Assembly: GCF_041146795.1 (NCBI RefSeq)
Contig: NC_135170.1
Coordinates: forward strand, 36,934,159-36,998,158
Source: Maylandia zebra
Lineage: Eukaryota > Chordata > Actinopteri > Cichliformes > Cichlidae
Direction: 5' to 3'
DNA: 64,000 bases
Shown: in pieces, positions 28,111 through 42,571 of the stretch
Position numbering within the stretch: the stretch's first letter is position 1
How the letters are laid out: each line of letters starts with the position of its first letter
Notes under the pieces: model-generated
What the model was told of the DNA's origin: nothing
Database searches by the model: none
What the model saw: the letters and a program-made list of their open reading frames with translations, nothing else
Translations under genes and position numbers: made by a program

Positions 28111-31100
28111 CTGCAGAGAAAAAGAGGGATCAGAGACCTTGTATGTCCACAGAGACACGGAGGCAGTGAATAGGTGACACAGGTGAGTTTGCTGGGATAA
28201 CCAGTGATCTGCTGAAAGGCAGATTCATACTGGTCCTATTTTGGGGTGATTTCCCATAATTCCTTGCATTGACAGCAAACTGAATATTTTTTGGTTTAAG
28301 GAGTCTGTCGGGATTTGTGTGTGTGAAATTTGATTTGATTGGCTGCAAAAATCTAGCAGGTGTGGCCACAGACACATTAAAGGGTGAGCCCGCTTAATTT
28401 TTTTCTGCCGTTTTCTGTTAATGTGTCTTTTGTGACTCCTTTCAGAATAAAAGCTCCATCAAATCTGCAGAGAAAAGCCAACAAACACAAGCAATCACAT
28501 TTTTTGCTGAGCTGATCAATCAGAAAAAGTAGAGCAGATGGAAACAGGAGGTTACTGAAAATCAAATGGTCCCTGAGATTATGGATGAAACAGGTTTTAT
28601 TATGGGAGATGAATTTGTGGGGATGCCGTTATTAGTAAAAACCTAGAATTGATCAAATTTAAGACAAAATTTCAAAGAACCTCAAAGTATCAGTGCTGAC
28701 TACTTTAAGCAAGTACAAACTTTTTAACTTTGATCTGACTCAGCACTTTTCATAGTCTCAGTAATCAGTTAGTAACCCTTCCACCTCTGGTCCTTACAGC
28801 CGGGCTCTCTGGCTGCGGTGCCCCAGCCTCAGAGCTCCTCGGTCAGCCTGTCGTTCTCAGATGGCTGGCTCTTCATCTGGGCCTTCTGGGTCTTTGCCTG
28901 GTACAGCTCCCTGGTGCTGGCTCTCCTGAAGAACCCACACTGAACAGCAGGGGGCGACACACAACACTTTACAGAGATAAAGCTCACGATACAGATGAAT
29001 GATGAATGGTGATGAGTGGTGATGAGTTGATGCTGCTCTGGAACCTAAAACTGGAACCAGTCTGGCAGTGCAGCAGAACTGGAGCTATCTTTCAGAAGCA
29101 CTCTTGAGTTTTCAGAGATGGTTTGTAAATCCAGCTCAGGAACAATGATTTCACTGGAATCATTTAAGACTTTTTCTCCCAGTTTCTATGCCAAATGAAT
29201 AATTTAAAGACTTCCTCTGATCAAAATCATCTTTCAGTTTACACACAAAACACCAGGCAGCTGAAAGTAAGCTGTTATTATAACAATATATGAGTACTGT
29301 GGAGACGGGGGATAATATCCACTTGTAAAAAGTTTCCCTGGACTATGACTTTATCTGCTGCATCATTTCTGTATGTTAACACCCGGGTTACCTTCCAGAG
29401 CAGCAGACAGATGAGAGCCAGCAGCAGGACACCTGCCAGGGCAGACAACATGATGATCCATAGGGGGGCGCCAGAGTCCACCTGTAGCCCCAGATCTGGA
29501 TAGATGTAGACCTCAATCTGCAGAGAATACCTCAGAGATTCAGCAGGAAACTACAGCCACATACAGTGAACTGTGAAGGAGGGTGCAATGGTCCTTAGGG
29601 GGCACTGGCTGCAATCTGTTACCTGCGAGCTGTGAGACTCCATGTTCACGGTGGGTTTGTTGGTCTGCAGCTTCAGAGATGCCTGACCTTGAACCAAGAC
29701 ACTGCTCGCATCGCTGTAGTCCTGAAACACAACAAGAAGCGATAACTGGCCATGAGAGGATGAAAAAGACAAAAAGTCCTGATATCTGAGCACAGGTGTC
29801 TGCAGGTTTGGGGACAGAAATGCTTTCTGAGCTCACAGGATGACATTTTTTGCATTTCAGAGGTCTTAAGAGTTTTCATGCAGTATTTAAATGATAACGA
29901 GGGTTAATTTCGACAACACTTTAACACACAGACAAAAAAAAAAATCAACTTTAAAAAATATAGAGCAAAAGAAACCAAAAATAGAAACTATCAATCTAAA
30001 TAAAATGTAACAAATAGAATAAAAACCACTTGTCTCTGTAGTTGTGATGCAGACGGTTTAGTCTCTTTAAGCTGTAGTTTTGAATTCTTCTGGTCTCCAT
30101 CAGAGATGGGCAGTAACAATTCAAGTCAATTCAATTTTATTTATATAGCGCCAAATCACAACAAAAGTCGCCTCAAGGCGCTTCATAGATACAGAGAAAA
30201 ACCCAACAATCATATGACCCCCTATGAGCAGCACTTTGGCGACAGTGGGAAGGAAAAACTCCCTTTTAACAGGAAGAAACCTCCGGCAGAACCAGGCTCA
30301 GGGAGGGGCGGGGCCATTTGCTGTGATTGGTTGGGGTGAGAGAAGGAAGACAGGATAAAGACATGCTGTGGAAGAGAGACAGAGGTTAATAACAGATATG
30401 ATTCAATGCAGAGAGGTCTGTTAACACATAGTGAGTGAGAAAGGTGACTGGAAAGGAAAAACTCAATGCATCATGGGAATCCCCCGGCAGCCTACGTCTA
30501 TTGCAGCATAACTAAGGGAGGATTCAGGGTCACCTGGTCCAGCCCTAACTATATGCTTTAGCAAAAAGGAAAGTTTGAAGCCTAATCTTGAAAGTAGAGA
30601 TAGTGTCTGTCTCCTGAATCCAAACTGGAAGCTGGTTCCACAGAAGAGGGGCCTGAAAACTGAAGGCTCTGCCTCCCATTCTACTTTTAAATACTCTAGG
30701 AACAACAAGTAGGCCTGCAGAGCGAGAGCGAAGTGCTCTAATAGGGTGATATGGTACTACAAGGTCATTAAGATAAGATGGGGCCTGATTATTTAAGACC
30801 TTGTATGTGAGGAGCAGGATTTTGAATTCAATTCTGGATTTAACAGGAAGCCAAAACAGGAGAAATCTGCTCTCTCTTTCTAGTCCCTGTCAGGACTCTT
30901 GCTGCAGCATTTTGGATCAGCTGAAGGCTTTTCAGGGAGTTTTTTGGACATCCTGATAATCATGAATTACAGTCGTCCAGCCTGGAAGTAATAAATGCAT
31001 GAACTAGTTTTTCAGCGTCACTCTGAGACAGGATATTTCTAACTTTAGAGATGTTGCACAAATGGAAGAAAGCAGTCTTACATATTTGTTTAATATGTGC

Positions 31101-34100
31101 ATTGAAGGACATGTCCTGGTCAAAAATGACTCCAAGGTTCCTCACAGCGTTACTGGAGGCCAAGGTAATGCCATCCAGAGTAAGAATCTGGTTAGATACC
31201 ATATTTCTAAGATTTTCAGGGCCGAGTACAATAACCTCAGTTTGATCTGAATTAAGAAGCAGAAAGTTAGCGGCCATCCAGGTCTTTATGTCTTTAAGAC
31301 ATTCCTGCAGTTTAACTCATTGGTGTGTGTTATCTGGCTTCATGGACAGATAGAGCTGGGTGTCATCTGCATAGCAGTGTAAATGTATGCTATGTCTTCT
31401 AATGATGCTGCCTAAGGGAAGCATGTATAATGTAAACAGAATTGGTCCTAGCACTGAACCCTGTGGAACTCCATAATTAACCTCAGTGTGTGAAGAGGAC
31501 TCTCCATTTACATGCACAAACTGGAGTCTATTAGATAGATATGATACAAACCACTGCAGTGCAGTACCTGTAATACCTACAGCATGTTCTAATCGCTCTA
31601 ATAGGATATTATGGTCGACAGTATCGAACGCTGCACTGAGGTCTAGCAGGACAAGCACAGAGATTAGTCCACCGTCAGAGGCCATAAGAAGATCATTTGT
31701 AACCTTCACTAAAGCTGTTTCTGTGCTGTGATGAGCTCTGAAACCTGACTGAAACTCTTCAAATAAACCTCTGCAGATGATCTGTTAGCTGTTTGACAAC
31801 TACTCTTTCAAGGATGTTTGATATAAAGGAAGGTTGGAGATTGGCCTATAATTAGCTAAGACTGCTGGGTCTAGAGATGCTTTTTGAGTAAAGGTTTAAC
31901 TACAGCCAGCTTGAAGGCCTGTGGTACATAGCCGATCATTAGAGATAGGTTGATCATATTTAATCGGAAGGTTGCCGGTTCGAGCCCTGGCTTGGACAGT
32001 CTCGGTTGTTGTGTCCTTGGGCAAGACACTTCACCCGTTGCCTACTGGTGGTGGTCAGAGGGCCCGGTGGCGCCAGTGTCCGGCAGCCTCGCCTCTGTCA
32101 GTGCGCCCCAGGGTGGCTGTGGCTACAATGTAGCTGCCATCACCAGTGTGTGAATGTGTGTGTGAATGGGTGGATGACTGGATATGTAAAGCGCTTTGGG
32201 GTCCTTAGGGACTAGTAAAAGCGCTATATAAATACAGGCCATTTACCATTTAAGACTGAAGCATTAATTAATGGCAGGACTTCTTTGAGTGGTTTTGTAG
32301 GAATGGGTTCTAAAGTTAACTCAGAAAGATCAATTGGAGAAAAAGAGTCTAACTTAACATCAATGGTACTAAGAGTAGCTGTAGATAATATTACATCTGT
32401 GGGATGATTATTGGTAATTTTTTTCTCTAATGATTAAAATTTTATTTGTGAAGAAGTTCATGAAGTCATTACTAGTTAACGTTAAAGGGATGGTTGGCTC
32501 AACAGAGCTCTGACTGTTTGTCAGCCTGGCTACAGAGCTGAAGAGAAACCTGGGGTTGTTCTTATTTTCTTCAATCAGTGATGAATAGTAAGATGTTCTG
32601 GCTTTGCCGAAGGGCTTTCTTATAAAGCAGCAAACTATTTCTCCAGGCTAAATGATGATCCTCTAAATTTGTGACACGCCATTTCCTCTCCAGCTTACGA
32701 GTCATCTGCTTTAGGCTACGTGTTTGAGAATTATACCACGGAGTCAGGTACTTCTGATTTGAGGCCTTAGTTTTCACTGGAGCTACAGTATCCAGAGTCG
32801 TACGTAGTGAGGAGGTGAAATTATTAACAAGATGATCGACCTCTGTTGGGGTAGCGTTTAGATAGCTGCTCTGCTCTATGTTGGTACAGGGCATTGAAGA
32901 TGATAACAGTGGGTGGATTATATTCTTAAACTTAGTTACAGCGCTTTCAGAAAGACATCTACTTTGATAAAGTCTACTCTCCACCGCTGTGTAATCAATT
33001 ATTGTAAATGTAAATGTTATCAGGAAATGATCAGACAGGAGAGGGTTTTCAGGAAACACTGTTAAATGTTCAGTTTCTATGCCATATGTTAAAACAAGAT
33101 CTAGAGTGTGATTAAAGTGGTGGGTGGGTTCTTTTACATTTTGAGAGAAGCCAATTGAGTCTAATAACAGATTAAATGCCATGTTGAGGCTGTCATTTTC
33201 AGCATCTACATGGATGTTAAAATCACCTACAATAATTATTTTATCTGAGCTCAGAACTAAACCAGATAAAAAGTCTGAGAAATCAGACAGAAACTCTGTG
33301 TAAGGCCCAGGTGGACGATAGATGATAACAAGTAAGACTGGTTTCTGAGTTTCACAGCTGGGGTGGACGAGGCTAAGCATCAGGCTTTCAAATGAATTAA
33401 AAGTCTGTCTGGGTCTTTGGTTGATTAATAGGCTGGTGTAAAAAATTGCTGCCACACCTCCCCCTCGGCCTGTGCTTCGAGGTTTCTGGTAGTTAGAATG
33501 ACTCGGGGGGGGGGGGGGGGATGTGGGGGATGTGATGGAATGTGCAGAAAATAGGTTTAAATGTTAAACAAATTTCTTCCAGTCAGAGAATGTTGCATAT
33601 AATTAAATCTTTGCTTGATGTATAAAGTTAAAAGATTAAAACTAATAAAACAAGTTTTAAAAAGAGACATTTGATTACATTTTGTATGATGGATTATGCA
33701 GAAAAAGTAGAATTGGGCTGAAAGATCTATCACTTTATCACCTATTCAGGTTGTAAATCATGTTTTTAAAAAGTAACTAAGTGATTAATTACTTTTGAAA
33801 ATAAGTAATCAGTAAACTAATGGGATTGCTTTTTTGGGGAAGTAATCAGTAATTAGTTACTGATTACTTTTTTCAAGTAACTTGACCAACACTGGTCTCC
33901 GTTTGCTTCTTTAGCTGGTAAATGTTTGCATGCTTGCATTTTAAACTGGCAGGAAGTGAACCAGAAGAATGACAGTGGGCATTAAATGAGGGTATAAGAC
34001 TGGGGCTGCCCTTTTACCTCGATCATGGTGGAGTTCCACAGTCGGGCTTTGATGGTCAGAGTCGCCGAGTTGTTCATGCTGACGAGAGGACAGACGAACT

Positions 34101-37100
34101 TCACGCACCTCGCTCCGCGGACACAGTCCTGCAACACGGTTTGCTGTGGTTACTTTGAAACACAACTGTGGACGTCCTCATAAAAATGTCCTCATGTTCT
34201 TCAGAAGCCCTCAGTTTTCTAAAACATGTCAAAATTGTTCCTCAAATTGTCCTCTCTCCTAAATGTCCCCACATTTAAAACTGTCCTGTCCTCCAAGATT
34301 GTCAATAAGCTTGTAGAAACAGTGTGTCCCTGTGCTTGTGTCTGTACCAGACTGTAGCGCTTCTTCTTTCTCTGAAGATGGAGGACAGTTGGAGTTCTGT
34401 CAGTCTGCTCCTCTTCCTCGTTTACTTCATCCAGATTCCTCTTCATCTTCTTCTTCTCCTCTTTTGACAGCTGAACCAACAGGAAGACAGGCTAACTTTC
34501 AGAGACAAGTTTAAAATCTTCGGTAAACAGTTCAGTTTTAATTGGCCTTTATTCTAAAGAAGAACGACTTTTATTTTGAAAGTAGTGTATGAGGCTGATG
34601 TTGCTGTGGTTACCGTGAGGTTGAGAGGATTAATGATGTTGCCGGGTGGAGAGCAGCGAGGCTCTGAAGTACCGTTTATTTGGATCTCTGTGAGGTACAG
34701 CAGCCACTTCCCATTGGTGGCTTCCATTGGCCAATCAAACTCCACCTCCAGGGTGCCCAGGTGGCCCAGCGGCTTTCCCTGGACATGCACCTGATGGAGA
34801 ATACCGTTCACACCTGACCTGGTGAGGGTCACGCAGAACTGTAAATGTTTTCAGACTAACCTGGAAGGTCAAGACCAGCAGGCTGCCGATGTCCTCTGTC
34901 TTCTTCATGGCCACCTCACCGATCACATGACCACTGAAGGAGGTGGGGCCTGACGTTGAAATTCTGTCGAGGTACCAGATGAAAGGTTACCATGCCTTCT
35001 CCATTTAAAATACTCAGAAGTGTGGCTCCGTGTTGGAGCGTTTCTGTGGACCACTGTGGCCCTTCTTTTCACCTGTCCAGCACTCCCGAGTGCAGTGTGT
35101 TGCACTCTTCATCCTCTTCATACCTGCCTCACTTCCTTGTCCCCCATTAACCATATAAGTACAGGGTGTCTGTAGCTCACAAGATAGGTCACCTACTAAC
35201 TGGAAGGTTAGTGGTTTGATCCCTGACTGCCTTGGGCAAGATACTAACTCCAACTTAATGACTCGCTGCCCTACAAGGCCACCTGCGTCGGGCTAGAGGA
35301 CACACACGCAGACACAACTGGACCAGGGCAGAGATGCTGCCGTCTACACCGGGTCACTCTTACCCCATTTACCCACCCCTATTGCTTGTCATGTCTTTTC
35401 ACGGTGTTACGGTGTGAAGGCATAGGGATAGCTCAGTAGGTAGCGTGGTCGCCCCGTGACCGGAAGGCTGGGAGTTTGAATCTACCGAACAGCTACCCTC
35501 AGGTACACCGGAGCAAGGTACCATCCCCATTGTGTAATGTATGTACAAGGAGTCCAATTTCACTGCAGGGAACTGCTAGTGACAAACAAAGGCTTCATCA
35601 TCATCAACTTGCTCTGAAGATGCTCCATCTGAATATGAATATGTGTGAATGTGAGCTAGAGCACACTCAAGTGCTTGCATGAATGATGCAAGTTAAATAA
35701 AGCACTTTGAGTATAGAGCCAGTCTATTCAGCATTTACATGGATGTAAGGCATGTGTTTATTGATACTGTCTGTTATCTATGTGCTGATGTTCATCATTT
35801 TTTTACTAATTTTGACGCTGTGAGCTGAGGTCAACGTTTCCACTGTGCTTCGGTTTGTTCTGTGTCGGCTCACATTGGGGCAGGGTTACTGTCCTTGTCA
35901 GTCTGGATTCATTTCACAACAAAGAGTCGTAACTCAGATTCTCCTCCCTGGCTGTGAGCTTAAAGCTCAGACGGGCCACCTGATGTGCACCTGATCTGTA
36001 CTTACAAACTGAGTGATGTCTGCAGCAAATACTCCACCACCATGAAGACGGAGATTGGGGACAGATCCGGCTGTTCACTGAGCCTGAAGACACACAGAAA
36101 TGCCACTCAGTAACCTCCAACAAACACAGAGAGAGTGGCGTGTGGTGAAGGCCGTACGTGGATAGCTGCAGCACAGACTGGATCTCGCGTGTGTCCAAAC
36201 TGATCTCAGATGGCTGAAATTTGATCAGAACCTGAACCTGAAACACAGGAAGAGACAATACATCAGAAAGAGCTCAGCAGAGTTACTGCAGTACAGACAG
36301 CAGCAGACAGCAGCAATGCTAGTGCCCTGGGTCAGCAGTGATATTCCCTACCTTGTTGTTGCTTCTGAAAGGGTTCCCGAGCTCACACTGAAGAGAGGTC
36401 CCCTCCACAGAGCACTCCACCACTGCCGAGGCATCACCCTGAAACACAAAGAAAAAGGGGTGATATGGTACTACAAGGTCATTAAGATAAGATGGGGCCT
36501 GATTATTTAAGACCTTGTATGTGAGGAGCAGGATTTTGAATTCTGGATTTAACAGGAAGCCAAAACAGGAGAAATCTGCTCTCTCTTTCTAGTCCCTGTC
36601 AGGACTCTTGCTGCAGCATTTTGGATTAGCTGAAGGCTTTTCAGGGAGTTTTTAGGACTTCCTGATAATAATGAATTACAGTCGTCCAGCCTGGAAGTAA
36701 TAAATGCATGAACTAGTTTTTCAGCGTCACTCTGAGACAGGATATTTCTAACTTTAGAGATGTTGCACAAATGGAAGAAAGCAGTCTTACATATTTGTTT
36801 AATATGTGCATTGAAGGACATGTCCTGGTCAAACATGACTCCAAGGTTCCTCACAGTGTTACTGGAGGCCAAGGTAATGCCATCCAGAGTAAGAATCTGC
36901 TTAGATACCATATTTCTAAGATTTTCAGGGCCGAGTACAATAACCTCAGTTTGATCTGAATTAAGAAGCAGAAAGTTAGCGGCCATCCAGGTCTTTATGT
37001 CTTTAAGACATTCCTGCAGTTTAACTCATTGGTGTGTGTTATCTGGCTTCATGGACAGATAGAGCTGGGTGTCATCTGCATAGCAGTGTAAATGTATGCT

Positions 37101-40100
37101 ATGTCTTCTAATGATGCTGCCTAAGGGAAGCATGTATAATGTAAACAGAATTGGTCCTAGCACTGAACCCTGTGGAACTCCATAATTAACCTCAGTGTGT
37201 GAAGAGGACTCTCCATTTACATGCACAAACTGGAGTCTATTAGATAGATATGATACAAACCACTGCAGCACAGTACCTGTAATACCTACAGCTGCTCTAA
37301 CAAAGTCACCGTGGTGTTCCACTTTAGATGGTCGGAGCTCTGCTCTACCTTTGTCTCTACTCCAGAGTAGATAAGTGATGGTGGGATGCTGATGCTCAGA
37401 ATGGTGTTGTGAGCATCCTCTGCTGGTTGACCTGTTGATGGTGTATTGCTGATGTTAACCTCCAGAAACAGCCTCTTGATGGTGGAGTTGAAGTACATCA
37501 CCTGAGTACCCTCAAGCCTGAAAACACACAAGAACACAAACATCGGCCAAACCTCAGCAGCTGTCTTAGTTAATAATCACCTGACAGACTCTAACCATGT
37601 TGTAACTCACAGACTCTAAGCCAGTCTTCTGTTCTTTTGTCTGTTATTGTTTATTCTTAATGTTTGTACAGTTTCCTTTAAAAGTGAAATATTTGAATTT
37701 TGTTTTTCATTATATCTCAGTACCTAACAGTTAGTAGGAGACACTGGCCTTCAGGCTTTCTGGCAGAACACCTTCAGGGAAGTAAGTGGAATATCAAAGT
37801 CAATCATCAAGTAAGTGGTTGCAGTGGGATGTGGTCTGTGGGTTCAGGGGGAGGTGCCAGACAAGGTTGGCCAGCTCTGCCCTATTTCAGTAGCACGCCA
37901 GGACATGGAGAAGGAAGGAGCTGAGAGCAGACAGCTGCACCGGGATCAAATGTGGTAAAAGGAACATTCTGAGCTAGTCGGCACATCCGCCTGAAAGGCA
38001 CCTTGTAATTAAAACACTGTGAAACACTAACACATGTTACAGTGGCCCTCAACTGCCCAGCAGGACAAGGTCAGTCCCCTGACCCATCCAGGAGAGGGGG
38101 CACTGGCAGAGATGGTGGTAGTGCCAGACTGAAGTGTTAGAAACCCGTGGCAGCGCTGTGACACTGGCTGAGAACCAGCTAGCAGCAGCCCCAAGAAGAA
38201 GGCCCCGTGGCACTTCCCCGTTTCGACTGTCCGCTTAAGGACAGCAACAACAATCTCCAACTAACCTCTATCTGTCACCACAGGTCTTGGCGACAGTGGA
38301 CGCTACACCTTGCTTACTGGGAGTCCCACAAAGATTGGGACAGCAATGCTGGTGGTGCAGATGACCGGTACACATGCACCAGGAGTACCCACTGATGGAG
38401 GAGGAAAAAGTGCTCCAACACCCTCACCCAGTCTGGTAGAGACATTCAGTGTGCCGGTAAGGTGCCAAGGGGTACAGGTCGGTGTGCGATGGACTCAGGC
38501 TGCACACAGACTCTGGTCCACCAAACCCTGGTTTGCCCGGAGCATTGGTTGAAACAGAGCATGGGGACATTCCTAAATCAATTTCATATCATTCAAATGA
38601 AAATAACTCAGCATTAGCGTTAGCTGATATACTGTAGAAGATGGATATTTAAAGCTTCAGTCAGTGATTTTTTAAGTTATTTAATAAAATAAAAGAATAC
38701 TGCCTGGGTTTGTGTTGGGATGCACTGATGACCATTACTGACATCGTCAGTGGTGACCCGGGGTGAGTGAGGCTGTTTAATGCTGACTCTGAGGAGGAGG
38801 AAACAGCGGGGCTTCCAGTGATTCGCTCCACAGAGATGTATCCACTGGAGCATCGAGTGTAGTCACAAGACAACACTCGATGATAGAAACTGATGTTCAC
38901 ATGGTGCGCCCAGGTATGGGAACTGATAAGAATTTAGCGATTTCGATTTCACTATTGATATCACTTATCAATTCTATTCCTTATGGATTCTCATTGGCTC
39001 CACCATCAACGACAACAAATTCATGCAAATTAATAACATGCTGTTTGGTCAAATCAATCACAACAACTTATTGCTGCTAAAGGAGGGTCTGAAGCTGCTG
39101 AATCATGGAGTGTACAGCTGTAACAATGATTAGTCTCAGACGTGTAGTTGCTTCATTTTCTTTTTCAAGTGTAGTGGATTTCTGGGTATACAAATATAAA
39201 TGAGATAATAAATAATGATAAATAATAACAAAGATTTTAACTCCAGTGAAGTACAGAGCTTCTTATCTGCTTCATCATGCCTTTAAATTGGCTTCTTATC
39301 ACATGACCTCATGCTTCCTGCTGAGTGTTTCTGTCCAATCATCTTTTTTGGACTCTGGGCTGAGCAGTGTGTGTTCTGTTCACTCACTCGGGGAAAGCTT
39401 TCTGGCTCTCATCGGTGAACCGAGCTGTCATCTGCAGGTTGCTGTGGCAGCGGTTATCAGAACCACAGTCCTTCTGGATGTGGATCTGAGGGACAAGGAC
39501 AGCATCGGTCAGACCAGCAGAGTTTGGCTTTTCTATAAAAAGGTTCTGATGGGTTCTGACCTGGGTTCTGATGGGTTGGGGGGTCTCACTCAGCACCGGG
39601 AGGCGTTTCAGGTCCTGCACGTTCTTCTTTTTCTTGGGAAACTTCTCGTACAAGGAGGCATTCAAGGAGAACACCAGAGGCTCCACTTTGTCTCTGATTA
39701 CACTCTTCAGAACATAAGAACACAGAAACTGAACATCAGCTCAGTGCCAACATGACGTGGACTGCAGGAGCTTCTTTGCAGGATCTGTCCAGCCAGACTG
39801 ATGTGAACTGGCCACTTGGAGCTGAGGAAATCAGGCTGAAAGCAGGTGGTGATCAGCAGGAATGTGAAGTAAACACGAGTCAGTGGACTGAAAGCATGAG
39901 AAACAGCAGGCTCGCTGACAGACTGAAACAGAATCACAGAGTGAAAACAGGACGAGAGCCGAGCGAACGCGATCAGAAACACAAACCGAAGACATGAACG
40001 AACGTGACTTTTGCTTCGACCTGCCTACACACCACCTCAGATGCTCGCTGTGGTTTTCCTGTTGAGCTGTGGCTGAGAAGCAGGATGTGGAGTCTGTCAG

Positions 40101-42527
40101 CAGCCGCATGAATAACATGGCGGCAGAAAGTCATCATGACTTTGATCATCAGAATCAGTTCGTTATATCTCACACAGCAGAACTTCCTTCATCTGACTCT
40201 AATTAAAGGAAAAAATATAATTTAAGTTTTTTCATGCAGAACTGGAGGACCACGTTTGGTCTTTGCTCTCGTTATGTGGTGTGCTGGTTTGGGACGATTC
40301 TCAGAGTGAGCTAGTCTTAAATAAACCGTGACACAGCTCCGACACTCGCCGCTCACATCGACACTAAATGTTTTGTTTCAGTGGACGTGCTTGTCAGATT
40401 TCAGCAGCCTGTAGGGGGTGCTATGCCTGTGTTTGTCTCACCTGCAGTCCCACTCTCAGCGTCCTGCACTCCTCCAGCGGCATCGACAGGTAATCAGAGT
40501 ACACGCTCTGCCCGTTGTCATGAAAATTGAGGCGGGGCTTGACACTAGTGATGTCAGCTTTCAGCGTGAAGAGGATGGCTGTGACACAAAGATAAGGGTT
40601 CAAATATAAAACACACAGGCGTAAGATAATCACAGGTTGTGATGTGATTTATTTGTTGTTCCTTAACCCTGACATGTGACAGACACCAATAGAGTCCAGG
40701 ATCTGGGTGGGCTTTAAGGCGTCTGGGAAGGGAACTCAAAACTGGATTATAGATGGCAGACAGTTGGTGTCGTAAACCCCCGCCTCTGTTCAAAGATGGT
40801 CGCTCACAGTGGACATAAATGCTTCTTTCACTCCTCTTTCAAACCATCTGTCCTCTCTGTCCAAAATGTGAACATTGGCATCCTCTTTCAATCCAGTTTT
40901 GAGTTCCCTCCCCAGACACCTTAACGCCCACTCACATCCTGGGTCATCTGACCTCAGGAAATCACATGACAGGGTGACTACGATGACCTGGTTGACTGAG
41001 AACCTTCACAGACATCTAAAATACAAGACTGTTTTATTAAAACTCCGGCAAGATTTTTATGAAATTGAGTAGGACCACGAATTGATCCTTGAGGAACTCC
41101 ACATTAAAATTCATAGATAAAGATAATCTACATTTTAGACTGGATTTCAATACACAACATTTTATTTCTGATACTTTAGTTTCTCTGTGAAAAGATTAAG
41201 AACAAACATGTTCAAACAAAGGCTTGACGACATTGTGAGGCAGCATCAGATCATGGGAGTCGACAGCCACACTCAGTAGCTTAGATTAAAAAACATGCGC
41301 TGAACGAAATTTAAATGAATACACTGCCCAGGTAGCACATCCGAAGTTACTTTTACAACATCACCTTTGGTGGGACATATCAGTTTCATTTAATGTAAAT
41401 GAAAATAACTCCAGCAGTGTTAGCTGACATACTGTAGAAGATGGATATTTAAAGCTTCAGTCAGTCATTTTTAAGTTATTTAATAGAATAAAAGAATACT
41501 GTATTCATAAACATACATACAGACAAAAATAGTGTTATTACACAGAAACTGATGCATTCTCATAAACGTATAGTTGATGTATTATCATTATTATTTTAGC
41601 AGAGTGGCTGGGAGGAACAACTCCCTTCTGACTAATGTTGGGGTTTTACACATGTGCCCATCACCAGTCAGAAGTGAGCGTCTCTGACTCACTAACTCGT
41701 ATCAGACTCCATTCACAAACTTCTACTGCCTCCTCCAGAGTAAATAAAGGTGGATGCTTCTCACTCGGGATTGACAGATACTCTGGATTACTGCCATCAC
41801 ACTGATTTTTCTGCCAATACTACAGTTTGGGGTTTGAGTTGGGGTTTAATTATAGCAGAAAAGGTATCGGATGTATTACTGATAGTTGGCTGAAGCCTCA
41901 CGATGCTTCTGTAATGGAACATGACGACTTTAGAGGAGATCAACTTGCAGGGAAAAAATCTTTTTATTAATTTGAAATTATTTTCAGTTTTGGTTGGTGT
42001 GACCTGCGATGACAGAGGAAGTACTCTTTTTATGCTGGGGTTTATCAATAGTTTATCAATATATTTATATTTGCACACCAATGCTAAATTAGCCAATACT
42101 TGAATGGACTCTGGTCTTCTCTTTCTGTGTGTAGTTGACATGTTAACAGTTATCAGCTTCTCTGTGAGACAGAAGACGCTCGGGTCCAGAGACACAGTGA
42201 GGGTGACCTTGTCTCTGATTGGTCAAATTAACACAACCAGCAAACACAGACACACACTGAGAGAGCGAGAGTCTCAGATGTAATAATATCAGTTTCTCTA
42301 ATGTGATTTATCATTCAGAGAATCACTCAGGGGACAAGAGGACACACAAGGACACGGCATGATGTCATCTGTGCGTGTGTGTACAGGCGTGTTATAGCAA
42401 CAGTGTGGCCTCAGCTCTGATTGGTCAAGTTAACGAGACACAATAAGGACACACGCTCAGAGTCTGTGTGTGTGTTGATTAAAAACTGGATCTAATTGAC
42501 AGCTGTGTCCTGTCAATCACGCACGCC

Positions 42528-42571
<44 letters not shown>

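Noticed and set aside
42100-42212. Open stretch [20 protein letters not shown] with usable splice sites, first taken as itga3 exon 14
   Set aside because: It would fit in phase, but exon 14 at 40442-40578 also fits exon 13 directly and matches the alpha-3 family sequence, while this stretch does not.
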